Assembly: GCF_030272615.1 (NCBI RefSeq) | Contig: NC_081408.1 | Location: 400,921,889 to 400,985,888 of the forward strand | DNA: 64,000 nt | DNA from: Cryptomeria japonica | Lineage: Eukaryota > Streptophyta > Pinopsida > Cupressales > Cupressaceae | Direction: 5' to 3' | Shown: positions 23,579-36,290 of the stretch, one piece after another | Layout of the letters: each line of letters begins with the position of its first letter | Position numbering within the stretch: the stretch's first letter is position 1 | Translations under genes and position numbers: made by a program | Notes under the pieces: generated by a model | Database searches by the model: none | The model's input: the letters and a program-made list of their open reading frames with translations, nothing else | Told to the model about the DNA's origin: nothing

Positions 23579-24855
23579 TGTAGACACTTAAAAATAATTA
23601 TTTTAACTATTTTTAAATTCCTTACATAATTAATTTATTAATTATGCCAAATTTTAATTCTCTTCAATATTAATTAATTATAATTAATATTGTCACTATA
23701 GTCTATGATTGATTTATTTAATAAATCATCCCCCTTTTATTCTTCTAAATATCCCCAATATTAAATCATCTCAAAATCCTCCTCTTAGCTAATTAATTTC
23801 AATTAATTAGTTAACCTAAGTGATTCCTACAAATCACCTTTTCCTAATCCATCATTAACCTAATAAATTCTTCTAGAAACTCCCTAAGCTCACTTAACAT
23901 TATTCTTATAATTTTTAATTCTCTCCACTCATTCTCTCTCCTAGTCAAATCCTCCTACAAATCTTATCTACCCTAATCCCACCTAATCTTTCCTCTAATT
24001 CCTCTCCTAATGAGTTGCTAGTGGCTAATCATCATGATTAGCCACAAAGTCAACTCCTTGTCCCTTCCATCCAACCACTCTCCTTAAATGCCCTTTTCCT
24101 AGGTAAATGTGAGATTTTCAAAATCTCACATTCCTCTAGGCATCTCATCTTCCAAGGAATTTTTAATTCCTCATTCCTCCAATCCCCATGAACCTCCCTT
24201 TTTGAAGAATTTTTAATTCTTCCTCTCCATCCCTCAAGAAATGTCCCATCCCTTGCTCTTCTCAAGGCACTTTAGGAAGTCTTCCCAATGTACCTTGAGG
24301 AGTGTGGAGACAAGAAATGCCTTTAAGGCATATCTCTTGGTCTCCACACCTCCTCTTGGGCCTTGTGTGGGCTCACAAGGAATCCTAACCCTCCATCTTG
24401 GGTTAATCTTAGCCCTTCATTTCTTCTCCTCTCTCCCTATAAATTAAGGACTCCATCCCCTCACATATCATCTCCAATTTTAGCAAGTTCATGCTATTAG
24501 TTTGTGCCTAGGAAACCATATTTGCATCCTCACCATGCCCAAATTATCCTTCATCCATACTTAGTCATATTATCCATCCCATCCCTCAATCCATTTTATC
24601 CATTTGTGCACAATGTTGGAGAGCCAACCACATCAAGCAATCTAGGAGTAAATCAACATCACGTTGGAGGCATTTGGGCGCACTTTGACTTCATCCAACT
24701 CCATCCAAGGAAGAAGGTAAAGGTTGTAAGGTATAAGCATTTATCTTCATGTTTTCATGTGATTTGATTTATGCTTTTATGCTTTTATATGTTTTTATGT
24801 TTTTGGTTTGCATATTAACAATCCAAATCCACCTTACACAATTTTCCCATCTTCA
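23579..24855 (+). repeat. Putative 5' LTR of element B
   Basis: Begins TGTAGACAC at 23579, exactly where A's PMD ORF stops, and ends TTCA at 24855, four bases before a primer binding site. The composition changes abruptly at 23579 to AT-rich. It contains a TATA box at 24438. No second copy exists in the window, so the boundaries rest on the TG...CA ends, the PBS and the broken PMD. The alternative is that the LTR is longer and includes the PMD ORF. Confidence 0.6.
24438..24446 (+). promoter_or_regulatory. TATA box of element B's LTR
   Basis: TATAAATTA in a C/T-rich setting (CTCTCCC before it), about 410 bp upstream of the primer binding site. This is the expected place for the U3/R promoter of an LTR. 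No transcript evidence is available from sequence. Confidence 0.6.
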
Positions 24856-24858
24856 TTT

Positions 24859-24876
24859 TGGCACGCCCGGTGGGAC
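24859..24876 (+). other. Primer binding site of element B
   Basis: TGGCACGCCCGGTGGGAC directly follows the LTR end TTCA plus three T. It has the 5'-TGG form complementary to a tRNA 3' CCA. I do not assign the tRNA. Confidence 0.65.
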
Positions 24877-27299
24877 CCACGTCCCTAAAAACTAATGTTT
24901 TTTGAGTTTTTGTGAATTTTTATGTCGCAGGTATCGGAAGCGCGAGAGACTGCAAATCAGCGCGAGCGATTCGGGTTCGATGTGATAGACATACTTCTTT
25001 GGTGCATGCATAGGCGCATCAGCGCGAGCACAAACGCATCAGCCCGACCATTTACAACATTTAAAAAAAAATTCCACTATTTTAATTTTAAAAAAATCAC
25101 TCTTTGTTTGTTTGTTTTGACGCATGCGCAGGCGCATCAGCGCGGGCGGACGCGTTTCGGCGCAACTGATATAAACTAGCGCAATAGACATGTATAAAAT
25201 CCTAGTTCGTTATGCGTTAAGTCATTATTATTTTTGTTTCTATTATCTGCAGTGTGTATGCAGGTGTTTTGGCGCTCGCGCAAGCGCTTCAGCATGCCCG
25301 TTGTGTGTGCAGGGCAGTGAGAACTGATTCTTTTTTTTTAGTGTTGCAGCTTTTCTCGATCATCCAAGACCTAGAAAACAGAAAAAAAACTACTAATCTG
25401 AACTATTTTGCAAGTGGCCTAGGAGTTCCAACCAAATATTGTGTCTCTTTTTTTTAACTAGGCACCTAGATTTAATTAAAGGATAAATAAACCATTTTCT
25501 TGTGTGTTTTGTGAAAAGCGTAAGGTAGGAGAGTATGCTCTCATCTAGCTAGATGATTAGAAATCCAGACCCTCCAAGTTTTTCACGTTTGTTGCATGCT
25601 TACCTTTAGCGGGCCTGCCCTCCCAACTTGTTGTTTGAGAAGGTAAGAGGGGAACAACCCAAGTGAGTACACCCGGACCTGGGGTTCCCAACTCACTATA
25701 ATAAATAGGCCATTGATGATGAAAGGGTCAATGGTTGGGGCTATATGAGAGTTCACTCTCACATTGGATGCTTGGTAGGATCCTAGAGATCTAAATCATG
25801 CTTGCATGACTACTAAGTTCTTGGTGCTTCGTTGGGCTATAGGCCTCAATTGCGCTTGTGCAACTGCAAAGGGTAGATCCTAACGGGAAGACATATTAAA
25901 CACCTTGTGCATAGTGGCCAAAACCTTCTAGTCATTGGTGCAGGAGGTCAGACCTTCGAAGTCACTTATATTTTTACGGCCCTTAGTAGAGACACAAAGT
26001 TCGTCATAAGGAGTTTTCATGGGAATTGATGCTTTTCTGCCCCGTAGAAGTGAGTGTCGTGGATGGGATCTAGTGGGGTCAAGCATCTAAGTGTCTGCTC
26101 TGGGTAAGTGTAGCTGGGAAACCAATTGGGATCTAATGACTATTGTCCTTGCTAGCCTTAAGAATGTTGTACATGAACATGAGTGTCTTTGAGCTAAAAT
26201 TCATTTGATCATTGTGTTTGCTTTGCTTGATACTTGCTTGCCAAGAGTAGACTAAAAACACATCATTATACTCAAACACTTTGCAAAAACATTTGTCCAA
26301 AAGCAAATAATCATCCAAGTCATTATCCACACAAAGTCCAAATTGCATCAAAACTCCATTCGTCTCATGTTTCATAAGCTTAAGTTGTATAAACATCCTA
26401 AGAAGTCAATTCACTGTCATATCAAGAAGAAGAAGCTCACACAAGCACAACTCATTAGGTGTCAGAAATTTTAGTATACAAACTGCAAACTCTTGCTTAA
26501 ACATAGGACATTCTTGCATCATTACCATGATTACGTCCATGGTCATAGCAATGAGTTTGATGCTAGTTATGAACTAAGAGTTTGTGCCCTCCACCAAGGT
26601 TCAGGTTTGTCTTTCAACACCAACTATCATGAAAATAAGGGTGGTCATGTCCCTCCATACAACTTGCCATTAGAACCAATCATCTATTGAGTCATGTTCA
26701 TGCCAAGGATAACCTAGTCACAAAATTTCTTCTAATCATCACTATCATCCCTCTTCAATCAATCATCCTCAATCTTTTCCCAAGGACTTAGCACATCAAT
26801 CAATCACGAAATCAAATCAATTCTCAAAATCCAAATCAAATCATCCTTTAATCCATTTTAACCTCACATTAAGGTTGCATACCTTGTGAAGTTCCATTTA
26901 GACCTCATCATTAATCACTTGGCTTTTGTGCTTGAATAAGAATCCTCTCCAATTACCTTTTCCCTTATCCTTTGAGTCAATCGAGACTCTTAACTTACAC
27001 CTTTTCTTTGCTTAGGTTCATTAATCAACCCTTAGTGGAAGAAAGGCTTTTAAAACATCATTCCAAGGTCTAAATTCTACCCAACTTGGTCACTACCTTG
27101 CTTGTGGTTTCATCTACCACCTAAGATCCTCATCCAAAGACTAAGGTGTCAATCCTAATCAAATCTGGGTTCTAATCCAAGGACCCTACCAATTAGCAAA
27201 ATCCCTTTTCATCAAAGACAAAATCCAAGAATCCAAAATTTTTGCTAAGTCCTCTCATCAAAAATTTCTTCCTCCAAGCTTTTCTAAGGTTATTCTTGT
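24877..27299 (+). other. Long leader of element B with CpG-rich short repeats
   Basis: About 2.4 kb between PBS and Gag with no supportable gene. Between 24930 and 25310 it carries dispersed CpG-rich motifs, e.g. GGCGCATCAGCGCGAGC near 25011 and GGCGCATCAGCGCGGGC near 25131, unusual in an otherwise CpG-poor element. The rest is ordinary AT-rich leader; the part near 26040-26065 resembles A's leader. Confidence 0.5.
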
Positions 27300-29307
27300 A
27301 TGGTCACAACTCAATCTCAAAAGAAAAAGATGGTTGAGCAACAATATGGTATGTCAAACATTAGTGTCCTATATGAAGATCCTACACAAAGTGTGCAACC
27401 TAGCAATCAAGATCAAACCCAAGATCCTAATATGGTTAACCAAGATGAACTCTCTCTGGAAGTGCAAACTTTCCTAGTAGACTCTTATAACCAAGAGATG
27501 ATTGAAAAATTTATCCAGCACAATCCTATTGCACTTCTAAAGACCCTCCTTGAAAATGGAGCTCAACTTCCACCTGATTTTGATAAATCCACTCTTCGCC
27601 AACAACCACAAGGAGATCTCTCTCCCACATAGAATGTTGCACCTGTCATTCAAAATCAATCAATTACGGCCCCACCCATCATTCAAACCCAATCAATAAC
27701 ACCTGCGGCACCCCCCCCCCCCCAATGGTCTCCATTCCACCTTCTTCTTCTTTACCATCTATACCACTATCAAATCCAGCCTCATCTATTCTCCAACATG
27801 CCTCCATACCATCTTCTTCTACTCAACCATATATTTCTATTCTGCAAACTTCACTTCCTATCAACAATGTCGCTAACCTCATTCGGGCCATACTTAATCC
27901 CATCACAATAGTTTATGGGTTGTAACCAACTGTCACTCAAGCCCCTACAACATCAGTCATCACCCATACCATCTTCTTCTACTCAACCATATATTTCTAT
28001 TCCGCAAACTTCACTTCCTGTCAACAATGTCGCTAACCTCATTGGGGTCGTACTTAATCCCATCACAATAGTTTATGGGTTGTAACCAACCGTCACTCAA
28101 GCCCCTACAACATCAGTCATCACATCTCACATTCCCGCTTCCTCATAATATCAATACATTATTAATGGTACACCTTCCATAACTCATCTGATTCTAGGGG
28201 CGAACGCAATCCATCATTTCCAAAATCCACAACAAGACCTCATTAAAGAAATGCAGGACATGAAAAACATCATTAGAGACATGAAAGAAGGGACTAATAA
28301 GAGGAAACCATACTCATTTGAAGAATTTTGTCCTTGTCCTTATGATCTGTCTATATCAGTTGCACCCTACACCCCAGGGTTTTATATACCTAAATTCACC
28401 AAGTATGAAGGCAAAGGGGACCCCCGCAACCATGTTCAGAAATTTCACATCCTATGCCAAGAAGTCTCCTATAGTGACCTATACCTCTGAAGGCTCTTCC
28501 CTAAGATTCTCACAGAAGATTCCTTGGCATGGTTCTCATCCTTACCACGAGGTTCAATTATCTCCTTTCCAGACTTGGTAGAAAAGTTTGTGACTCACTA
28601 TGCCTACAACATGGCTAATGATGTTTCCATGATGGACCTGTGTAACACAAAGCAAAGGCTCGGAGAGACTTTTGACAACTTCTTGCAAAGATGGTGACAT
28701 CTCATCAAGAAATTCCAATGGGACATGCCAAAACAACACCAAATTGAATTATTTCAAAATAACCTGGTGCTCAAACTTTCAAGGCCTCTGACATCTCAAT
28801 GTATTAAATCTTTCCAAAAATTGACTAATAAGGGCCTAGCCCTTGAACGTGTCTTGTTAGAGGAAGGAACCTTGAAACACTACCAAAGATCAACTCAAAA
28901 TTCTTCCTCTTATCACAATGATAAACCAAAATTCTGGTCCAAGAACAAGATCGTAGTCAATGACAGTGTAACTGATGCAAAACGGGTCCAGACCATGGTT
29001 GCTCCTCCAAAACCCACCACAACTAATCATCAATTCAACAATCAAAACAATCACAATCAATCCCAAAAGCCTCACAACAATGTCTTAGTCCAGGGGCGAC
29101 CACCCCGATCCAATAACAGGAATCCAAGAGACTTCACTCCTCTTGCTAAGCCTATTGAAGTGGTGTTTCAAAAGCTTGTTCAAGCAGGCGTAGTGGTTTT
29201 CCCAATCACTCGCCCATTTTGATCCCAATCAACCCAAACCTAGGTGGTATAATGAGAATTAATATTATGAGTATCATCGTATCAAGGGACATGATACACG
29301 AAAATAC
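27300..29307 (+). pseudogene. Gag, element B
   Basis: Starts MVTTQSQKKKMVEQQ at 27300. The N-terminal frame stops at 27630, is shifted by the 161-bp duplication at 27803, and the capsid-like Retrotrans_gag region follows from 28251: YIPKFTKYEGKGDPRNHV, LAWFSSLPRGSI, LVEKFVTHYAYN, then LCNTKQRLGETFDNFLQRW. CGA-to-TGA-type stops lie near 28488 and 28696. The knuckle region near 29265-29310 (YYEYHRIKGHDTRKY) has lost both cysteines relative to the CHHC pattern. It would form the virus-like particle and bind RNA. Confidence 0.8.
27803..28124. repeat. 161-bp direct tandem duplication inside Gag of element B
   Basis: CCATACCATCTTCTTCTACT at 27803 recurs at 27964, and both copies continue through GTTTATGGGTTGTAACCAAC to CATCAGTCATCAC. 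The copies differ at only a few positions. 161 is not a multiple of three, so the duplication breaks the Gag frame. Confidence 0.93.
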
Positions 29308-30650
29308 ATGAAGCTTAAAATCTACATACAAGACCTCATTGATAGGGGTGACATTGAGGTAGCAAATGCAAAACCTTGTAATAACAATGACAAACTCAAA
29401 ATGTACCAAGAACCTTTCCCAAAACATGATAAGGGAAAAGGCTCATCATCTAATGCAGTGAATTATGACTACACTAATCACATAACTGACTTTGACTCTT
29501 TAGTAGGTCGCATTGAGCCCACAGACAATCATGAAAATGTCATAACTATCCAAGGAGTTAATCCTCCCCCTTCCCAAAGCAGACCTAATCCCGCTAGGAT
29601 AGTCATTCAAGGCGCTACACCCTCCACCACGTACTCCCAGAATGACTGCAATGTAACTACGTGCCGAGGTAAAGTCACCATCCAAGGAGCTCCTCCCCCA
29701 CCAAACCCTCCACCCATATCTTCCACCCATCGATATGACCTCCTTGACCAACTTGGGAAGACCCCCGCACAGATCTCCATTTTAGAACTTCTCAAGACTT
29801 TCCCTGTCCATAAAGAAATTTTGGAACAAGCCCTCCTTGAGTCTTGCATTCTCGACAATTTCAATGCTACCCAATGGAACACCTTGTATTCACTTCCAAT
29901 GATGCTCCTACAGATGAAGAGAATAATAAACCTTTGCACATTGAAGCCCTTATCCAGAAGCACAAGGTCAAATGTATCCTAATAGACGATGGATCTGGAC
30001 TCAATTTGTGTACATACAAGTTAATACAGCAATTGGGACTTTCTAAGGACCTAGTAGACACATCAAGAAGGATCACAATAAAATCATATGATGATGCGGA
30101 AAGAGTTTCAAAGTGCATGATCACCTTACCTCTTCAAGTGGGCCCTATAACAATTGAAACCCCTTGACAAGTACTAGATCTTGATCTCCCCTACAACATT
30201 CTCCTCGGTCAGCCATGGATTCACTCCTTGCAAGTCGTACCCTCCACTTATCACCAATGCATTAAATTCCCCTTCAATGGAAGAGAGATCACTATCAAGG
30301 GTGATCCACAACCTTTTCAATATTGCAAGCTCTTAGAGGGGAAACATACATATCATTGCCCACTAAATAGACCCTCACCAATGCCTCCATCTGACACATC
30401 AAATGTTGCCTCCACCTCATCCAAACCAGACACACAAATCAAGATCTTGGATAATGGTTGTGCAGAATACAAATTGGAGGATGTCTTATTAATAGGAAAC
30501 CTCCCCCTATCTCCTAAGTCATTTGGAAAACCAAAAGAGCTCAAAAAAGACCAGAAATCGGTCATACAATGCCAAAATACCACCTTCCAGCAATGGGGCC
30601 CACTTGATGAGGAGAGCCTCGACGTAGATGTCTCTTCATGGTTGTACTAG
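29308..30650 (+). pseudogene. Gag end and retropepsin (protease), element B
   Basis: After the knuckle the frame runs through a Pro-rich linker to the protease. The active-site segment is CILIDDGSGLNLC (near 29974-30012), i.e. D-D-G-S where A has D-G-G-S. The C-terminal part has NILLGQPWIHSLQVVPS (near 30197) and GDPQPFQYCKLL. A frameshift lies around 29880-29970 and a TGA at 30165. Residues after 30400 are a linker leading to the G-patch. Confidence 0.78.
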
Positions 30651-30686
30651 GAAGAAGATGAAGATCCAACAAAAATATCCAAAAAA

Positions 30687-31028
30687 ATGTATCCAAAAGC
30701 GTTAGCTATAGTCAAAAAAATGGGTTACAGAGGACATGGCTTGGGACCAGAAGAAAAAGGAAGAAAAGAACCCATAAATCCTATCTCCTACAAGTACAAC
30801 AGAGGCTTGGGGTACACCTTGGTGCCTAAGATTACTATCATTGGTGCCCCTTCAAGTCCTTCTTTGGATATCGAAAGCTCTGACGAAGAGGAGTTCCACA
30901 AAATGCCTTATGAATACGAAAATGATATCTTCTTTGACACTCACGTCAATGCCATCACCCCCGTAACCTCTCCCACTTCACATGAGCTACATCTTGTCCA
31001 TCCTGAACTCATAGACTGGGACCAATGA
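30687..31028 (+). pseudogene. G-patch domain, element B polyprotein
   Basis: Between protease and RT, in the protease frame but behind one TAG at about 30648. It reads YPKALAIVKKMGYRGHGLG, then KGRKEPINP and NRGLGYTLVPK, matching the G-patch consensus including the aromatic Gly-Tyr pair and the second G-L-G. An acidic Ser/Glu linker follows, and a frameshift before the RT. Retention at the same position in A and B, despite clear divergence between the two, suggests the domain is an established part of this Tat subgroup. Confidence 0.8.
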
Positions 31029-31338
31029 GACAAACCCACTTTAGATATCTGCGTCGATGATAATTCTCTCATTACTCTCCTAACTATGCAAAATCTGGAA
31101 GATTGTAACAGAGTAGATGGTATTCAACTACACGAAAAAGGATACTTTGGTAGTCAGGTCAATGCCCTTAGTCACAAAAAACATGATTCCCTAGGTGAAA
31201 ACCTCTCTGAGGCACCTTTGGATGAGCAAAAAATAAAAAACAAAGGGCGTATCCGAAAGTGACAACCTGGAAAAGGCACTTGACGATGAGGGACTTGACC
31301 TCCCTACCATTGGTTACCTTCCATAGGACAGAACAAAT

Positions 31339-32640
31339 TTGCTGATAGAAGAAACAGATAGTATCAACATGGGTATCAAAGTCATTCCAAAGAATGTGCT
31401 CATTGCCAAGTCCCTCGTAGAAAAAGAGAAACAAGACTTCATAAATTTCCTTACAGAGGTAAAAAACAATTTTGCATGGTCCTATGCCGATATGCCAGGT
31501 TTAGATCCTGACTTGGTGATTCATAATCTCGTTGTCCGCCCAAACGCAAAACCTGTGAAACAGAAGTTGCACAAAATGCATCCGCATATTGAACTCTTGG
31601 TCAAGGAAGAACTCCAAAAAATGTTGGACGTAGAATTCATCAAACCAATAGACTGCGTTGAATGGGTCTCCAACATTGTACTTGTCGGAAAACCCGCCGG
31701 GGGCATCCGTATTTGTACTGATTTTCAAGATCTAAATAAGGCTTGTTCTAAAGATGATTTCCAGCTCCCCAACACAGATATTATTGTGGGCCTTACAGCG
31801 GGGTATGAGATGCTATCACTTATGGATGGATTCTCTGGATACAATCAAATCAGGATTGCAGACGAAGATCAACATAAAATTGTATTCACAACACCATGGG
31901 GGACTTTCTGTTACCAGGTCACACCTTTTGGCCTAAAAAATATTGGAGCCACATATCAGCATGCCATGATGATAATTTTTCATGACCTCTTGCATAAAAT
32001 TATGGAGGACTATGTGGATGATCTGCTAGGCAAATCAAAGATGAGACAAGAACACATCGCTATCTTAAAGTAGATCTTTGAAAGATTGGAAAAATACAAA
32101 TTACAGTTAAATCCTAAGAAGTGTGTTTTGGGGGGTACGTCAGGAAAATTATTAGGTTTCATTATTTCCCGTAGAGGCATCGAGATCAATCCTGCAAAGG
32201 TAAAAGCCATCATGGAAATGCCTCCACCGAAAACTCTCAGATAGTTGCGCAGCCTCCAAGGAAAACTCCAATCTGTTAGACATTTTCTTTCACAATTGGC
32301 AGATAAGTGCCATCCATTTTCACACCTATTACGCAAAGACACAAAATTCAAATGGGACTGATTGTGTCAAAAGGCCTTTGAAAAGCTAAAAGAATATCTG
32401 GCATCACCTCCAGTGCTTATGCCTCCTACTCCTGGAAAACCTCTTATTTTGTACATATGTGCTACCGCAGTAGCATTGGGGGCATTGCTGGCAGAAATAG
32501 ATGATCAAGGGAAGTAACATGCCATCTGCTACATCAGTCAAACACTAGTAGGGTATGAACTCAACTATACCCCCATTGAAGGAGCATGCCTGGCATTGGT
32601 GTTTAGCACACAAAAACTCTGACACTATATGCTGAACAAC
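31339..32640 (+). pseudogene. Reverse transcriptase and classical RNase H, element B
   Basis: Open for 244 codons: NNFAWSYADMPGLDPDLV, GGIRICTDFQDLNKAC, LMDGFSGYNQIRIAD, TPFGLKNIGATYQ, and catalytic YVDD at 32011-32022. A stop at 32071, then thumb and connection (LNPKKCVLGG, GKLLGFIISRRGIEI) with stops at 32242 and 32359. The RNase H part, YICATAVALGALLAEIDDQG, lacks the expected first catalytic Asp. A further stop is at 32515 (GGGAAGTAACATGCC). Confidence 0.9.
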
Positions 32641-33267
32641 AAAACAAAACTGATTGCTAAGATTGACCCGCTTAAATATCTCTTGTCAAAAGTTTCCCTC
32701 ACTAGCAGAACCACTAAATGGGTCATGCTCTTAAGTGAGTGTGACATTGAATATGTAGACATAAAAGCAATCAAGGGACAAGTCATCACAGACCAGTTGG
32801 TTGACGCTCCACTTCCAGGTGACCATCATATTCTCACGGAATTATCGGATGGATTTATTATGACTGTCACCACATCCTCCACATGGAAAGTGTACATTGA
32901 TGGCTCTTGCACCCAAAATGGATAAGGGGCAGGAATACTATTGATCACACCTCAAGGAGAGGGCATCCCAAAGTCATACAAGATAGCTTTTGCATGTACC
33001 AACAACATCGCAGAATATGAGGCACTCATTATAGGGTTACGCTTGGTTGTCCAGTGGAAGATAAGGGAATTACATGTCTATGGTGATTCCCAACTTGTCA
33101 TAAAACAAGTCAATGATGAATACCAAACAAAGGATGACAAACTCATCCCCTATCATAGCATGGTTGAAGATCTTAAGCAACACTTCACAACAATCAGGTT
33201 TGATCAAGTCCTACGAACAAACAATAAACTTGTAGATGCAATGGCCACTATTGGCTCCCTCCTTTAG
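32641..33267 (+). pseudogene. aRNH (second RNase H), element B
   Basis: A tether from 32641 leads to the aRNH proper at about 32884: WKVYIDGSCTQNG, a TAA at 32923, GAGILLITPQG, NNIAEYEALIIGLRL, VYGDSQLVIKQVND and NKLVDAMATIG. All four acidic catalytic positions (D, E, D, D) are retained, in contrast to the classical RNase H just upstream. TAG at 33265 separates it from integrase, still in frame. Confidence 0.85.
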
Positions 33268-34633
33268 ATGCCAGCACATAGTTATAAGTGTGAGTTCTTG
33301 GTCGAGCAACTATTCATACCGGCATACGATCTACCAGAGTCTAAAATGGTGTGTGTCCTTGTTGGTCCTGAGTCCCCATGGTACCAAGAAACTTTCGCTT
33401 TCCTAAAAGACAACACCATTCCACCACACCTCACCAAAACCCAACAACAAACCTTCATTCACCGATGTGCTCGTTACACCATCCTTGGAGACACCCTATT
33501 CATAAGGCAATTTGATGGTTCTCTCCTAAGGTGTTTAGATAAACAAGAGGCAGAATGGGCATTATGTGAAGTACATGAAGGCATCTGTGGGGCACACTCA
33601 AGTGGGCTCACCTTGGCTAAGAAGCTTTTGAGAACAGGATATTATTGGCCTAAGATGGAAGTAGATGCATATTACTATGTAAAGAAATGCATTCCTTGCC
33701 AACAACATGGCGACAAGATTCATGCACCATCTCAGGAATTGCAGTCGTTCATTACACCTTGGCCCTTCTCACAGTGGGGGCTTGACCTCATTGGGAAAAT
33801 CCACCCCTCATCCTCCAACAGGCATAAATTCATTATCACCGCCACTGAGTACTTCACCAAGTGGGTAGAGGCTATCCCTCTTACTTTTACCACTGGAAAG
33901 CAGATATCCAAATTCATCCTGAACTACTTGATATGTCGATATGACATTCTAAAAGTTATCATTACAGGTAATGGCAGACAATTTAAAAACCAGGATGTCA
34001 AAGAACTCTGCCAAAAATTCAACATCCAACATCGCTTCTCCACCCCATATTACCCCCAAGGCAATGGTCAAGCTGAGGCTTCTAATAAAACCCTAATCAA
34101 AATCCTCAAAAACACAGTCAATGAAGCTAGCCGTGATTGGCACCTCCAACTCCATCCTGCTTTGTGGGCCTACCGCACCTCCATCCGCACACCTATAGGC
34201 GCCACCCCTTATTCCCTTGTCTTTGGCTCCAAAGTTGTACTCCCTCTTGAGATTGAGATCCCCTCTCTAAGGGTATCACTGCAAAATGTCCTACCAGAGA
34301 AAGAATACAAAATTGCATGCCTACAAGAGCTAGAATTGTTAGATGAAAGGCGCCTCAAGGCTTTGAACCATCTCTGGGTATATCAGAACCATCTGCACAT
34401 GAGTTATCACAAGAAAGTCAACCCGAGAATTCCAAATTGGTGATCTTGTCCTCATGGAGAATCAAAAAAACCTTCAAGAGAGAGAAAAGAAAGGCAAGTT
34501 TGAGCCTAATTGGCTTGGACCATATGTAATCACAACGAAATATGGATCAGGAGCTTATCAGTTGGCTACTCTTGAAGGCAATCCTTTGGATGATCCAATA
34601 AATATCATGCACCTCAAAAGATTTTATGCCTAG
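33268..34633 (+). pseudogene. Integrase, element B
   Basis: Open for 391 codons: HHCC zinc-binding domain (EVHEGICGAHSSGLTLAKK ... YVKKCIPCQQHG), then the core with WGLDLIGKIHPSSS (first Asp) and GQAEASNKT (Glu). The second catalytic Asp is replaced: IITGNGRQFKN has Gly where D-N-G is expected. WAYRTSIRTPIGATPYSLV follows. A single-base frameshift near 34432 leads to the C-terminal GPY/F-like module (GKFEPNWLGPYVITTK) ending MHLKRFYA at a TAG at 34631. Confidence 0.88.
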
Positions 34634-36290
34634 TGCTCAGAAGGTCTTAAATTGTTAAAAATAAATAAAAAATCATAAAATTATAAAAAATGCATAAAAA
34701 TAAGAAAAATATCTTGAAAAAAAAAAAACCAATTCGTCCATCAGTGAAAATGACTTTGTGGCACTATGGACAAGTACCTTGGTGAAAACCTCCATGCAGG
34801 CGCCAAGGTAAATAAAACTGGATCCATTGTCTATCAGGTCGGTACTGCAATCACCCTCCCATCTAGTCCACCCATCGCAACATCCCTTCCCTTCTACCTT
34901 CGAATAAATTAGGCGTATGATGATGAGTCTTTGCCTAAGTCATGAATAACAAATATCCCATCAATTGAGCTTGTGTGCCTCTGTGTGAGCTTCATGAAGT
35001 CTTCAGAAAAATCCTAAGTCCACAAGTTAATCTTCAAGGCCATATGATCACTTGCCCAATCCAAAAAAGTCCACCCCCTTTTCCCTAGGGATTAATCCTT
35101 CCCTCGCCTGACAACTTAATCCTCCATCCTAATCCTACTCTTGGCAAGAGGTATCAGTTGGTCATGAGTGAATGACTTGTTTGATTTCTTGAATTTTGTA
35201 TTAATTACATGTTTTTGCCCTACGACTGCATCCATCTATGATTGCCCGGATTTTCAATATCCAAGTACATTTACAATAGGTGCATATTGGGGCATATTTT
35301 CATAGCATGGCATATTTTGGGATCTCTCTTGTATAAATCAGCGACCTGGTACTAGTGTTTATCAACACTTACCTTCTCATGTACAAGAGGTATCAGTGTG
35401 TTTGAGGGTTTCCTTGCATGTACCCACAACTTTGTATTAGTGTTTCTCAACACTTACATAGTTGTGTGTAAGGAATTCCCATTTGACTGTGAGTTAGTCC
35501 ACGCCTTGGGTTTCTCATGGTATCCTGATTCCTATAATCAGTGGTGCAAGTCACCCTGGGCAATATCAAACTAGGTTGGCTCTCCATATTTTTGTGCACA
35601 ACTTTCACCATCATTCTATAAAGTCCTAATCTAAAATTGAGTCCTCAATTTACCCCATTCCCCATCTATTCCATATTCTTCTATTTTCTAGCCAAAGATC
35701 ATTGTGTTATTATGGGCATATTCCCTCTTTGCAATATTCATTCACTTTATCCATGTAGGATACATTATTAATATAGAATGCATTCTCATTTCATCACACG
35801 ACTCATTTAGATTGACATTTTTTTTCCACAAACATTTAACACATAGGTTGCACTTAGATTTCATCACATGCATCATTTATAAATAAACGACATTAATTCA
35901 TCCACGTATATTACATTACATTACTTATTTATTTTAATCACATCATTATATCATGACATTGCATTTATTCCTCATATAGACTGCATCATAAATTAGTTAC
36001 ATCTATATATCCATCATACATTTGCATACGCAGCATATCTACACATCAAAAAGCATGATCACTCATCCTGCATCCAAAACGTGTCAGCAACATATCATAG
36101 GCATACATATATAAGCATCCACATTGCATCACAAATAGGTCAGCACAACATATCCATAATTGCATCCATAAATCACATCACAAGAAAAATAAATAGAATC
36201 CATCACAATAAAAAGTACACACATCACCCATCATCACAAAATCATATATATATAAAGAGATGAATATGTCTTGCATAATACAATAATCGC
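34634..36290 (+). other. Non-coding stretch of element B between integrase and antisense PMD
   Basis: About 1.65 kb, AT-rich, no supportable gene. It holds a polypurine-like GCATATTGGGGCATA at about 35283, the counterpart of the tract in A at 20412, and repeated CAT/ACAT-rich sequence from 35750 onward that resembles A's spacer in composition. Confidence 0.5.

Noticed and set aside
24871-25460. Possible host exon or small gene in the CpG-rich stretch
   Set aside because: Short frames only, no domain, no splice context I can support; position right after a PBS fits a retroelement leader better.
27709-27723. Run of about 13 C in the Gag of B
   Set aside because: Could be slippage or a sequencing artefact; no sign of programmed frameshifting, and the frame is already broken nearby.
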